Origin: Litorilituus sediminis | GTDB taxonomy: Bacteria > Pseudomonadota > Gammaproteobacteria > Enterobacterales > Alteromonadaceae | Length of the DNA: 64,000 nucleotides | Reading direction: 5' to 3' | NCBI RefSeq assembly: GCF_004295665.1 | Contig: NZ_CP034759.1 | Span: 3,286,001-3,350,000 of the forward strand | Shown: in pieces, positions 63,941 to 64,000 of the stretch | Layout of the letters: each line of letters begins with the position of its first letter | Position numbering within the stretch: position 1 is the first letter of the stretch | Notes under the pieces: model-generated | The model's input: the letters and a program-made list of their open reading frames with translations, nothing else | Databases searched by the model: none | What the model was told of the DNA's origin: nothing | Made by a program: the position numbers and the translations under genes

Positions 63941-64000
63941 GATTTCTCTCCTTAGTGTTTTATCTGATTAAGCTTATCTTAAGCGTCATGTACATTAATT

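Overview
The window is AT-rich chromosomal DNA from a marine gammaproteobacterium, most likely Alteromonadales and close to Colwellia or Thalassotalea. This is inferred from gene content: a class GN sortase with its VIT/vWA target, a large secreted DPP-IV-type peptidase, AttH-type ABC transporter genes, tandem PhoA-type phosphatases, and an AT-rich MITE of a kind I associate with this order. No rRNA, tRNA, CRISPR array or replication origin was seen.

Layout. 1-4.7 kb: a truncated acyltransferase, then an overlapping FHA protein and Ser/Thr kinase with TPRs, and a small periplasmic protein. 4.7-8.5 kb: an accessory pocket of unrecognised small genes (treble-clef-like protein, possible ADP-ribosyltransferase-fold protein, a lipoprotein) with two partial gene duplications that look like scars of exchange. 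8.6-12.7 kb: ABC ATPase, FtsX permease and AttH-like lipoprotein. 12.8-20.4 kb: YdjC-type deacetylase, serine hydrolase, DPP IV, then a YadGH-type ABC exporter with a TrmB-like methyltransferase. 20.5-30.2 kb: a 30-residue membrane protein, a 313-bp MITE, secreted metallopeptidase, solute-binding protein, DUF417 membrane protein, glycosidase-like lipoprotein, sortase and sortase target, VF530 protein. 30.3-38.3 kb: a GGDEF/EAL protein coupled to a pseudo-receiver hemerythrin protein, a solute-binding protein, and an HxlR-controlled redox cluster (MdaB, peroxiredoxin-like, AhpD-like, LtrA).

38.8-46.3 kb is the most interesting part. It is an integron gene-cassette array without an integrase in view (a CALIN, or the tail of a sedentary chromosomal integron), with six recognisable attC sites and one attC remnant. 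Cassettes carry a TIR-like (CAP12/Pycsar-type) protein, an exported protein, two paralogous two-gene modules of unknown function, a lipoprotein gene split by an IS3-family element with a 3-bp target duplication, a GFA-family protein and a GNAT acetyltransferase. A truncated second copy of the same IS and a decayed IS110-family transposase destroyed one attC. The last attC overlaps the stop codon of a TolB-like gene on the opposite strand.

46.3-64 kb: TolB-like propeller protein, a BspA-type surface protein with 13 exact 25-residue repeats, two GNAT enzymes and small membrane proteins. Then comes a five-gene block on the minus strand: periplasmic adaptor, ABC ATPase, MacB-like permease, NtrC-type regulator and histidine kinase, preceded by a good sigma-54 promoter, which suggests autoregulated efflux or envelope-stress control. 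It is followed by two tandem alkaline phosphatases, a His-rich secreted protein and a VOC protein. Starts were moved from the longest frame where a ribosome binding site, signal peptide or domain boundary favoured a later codon.
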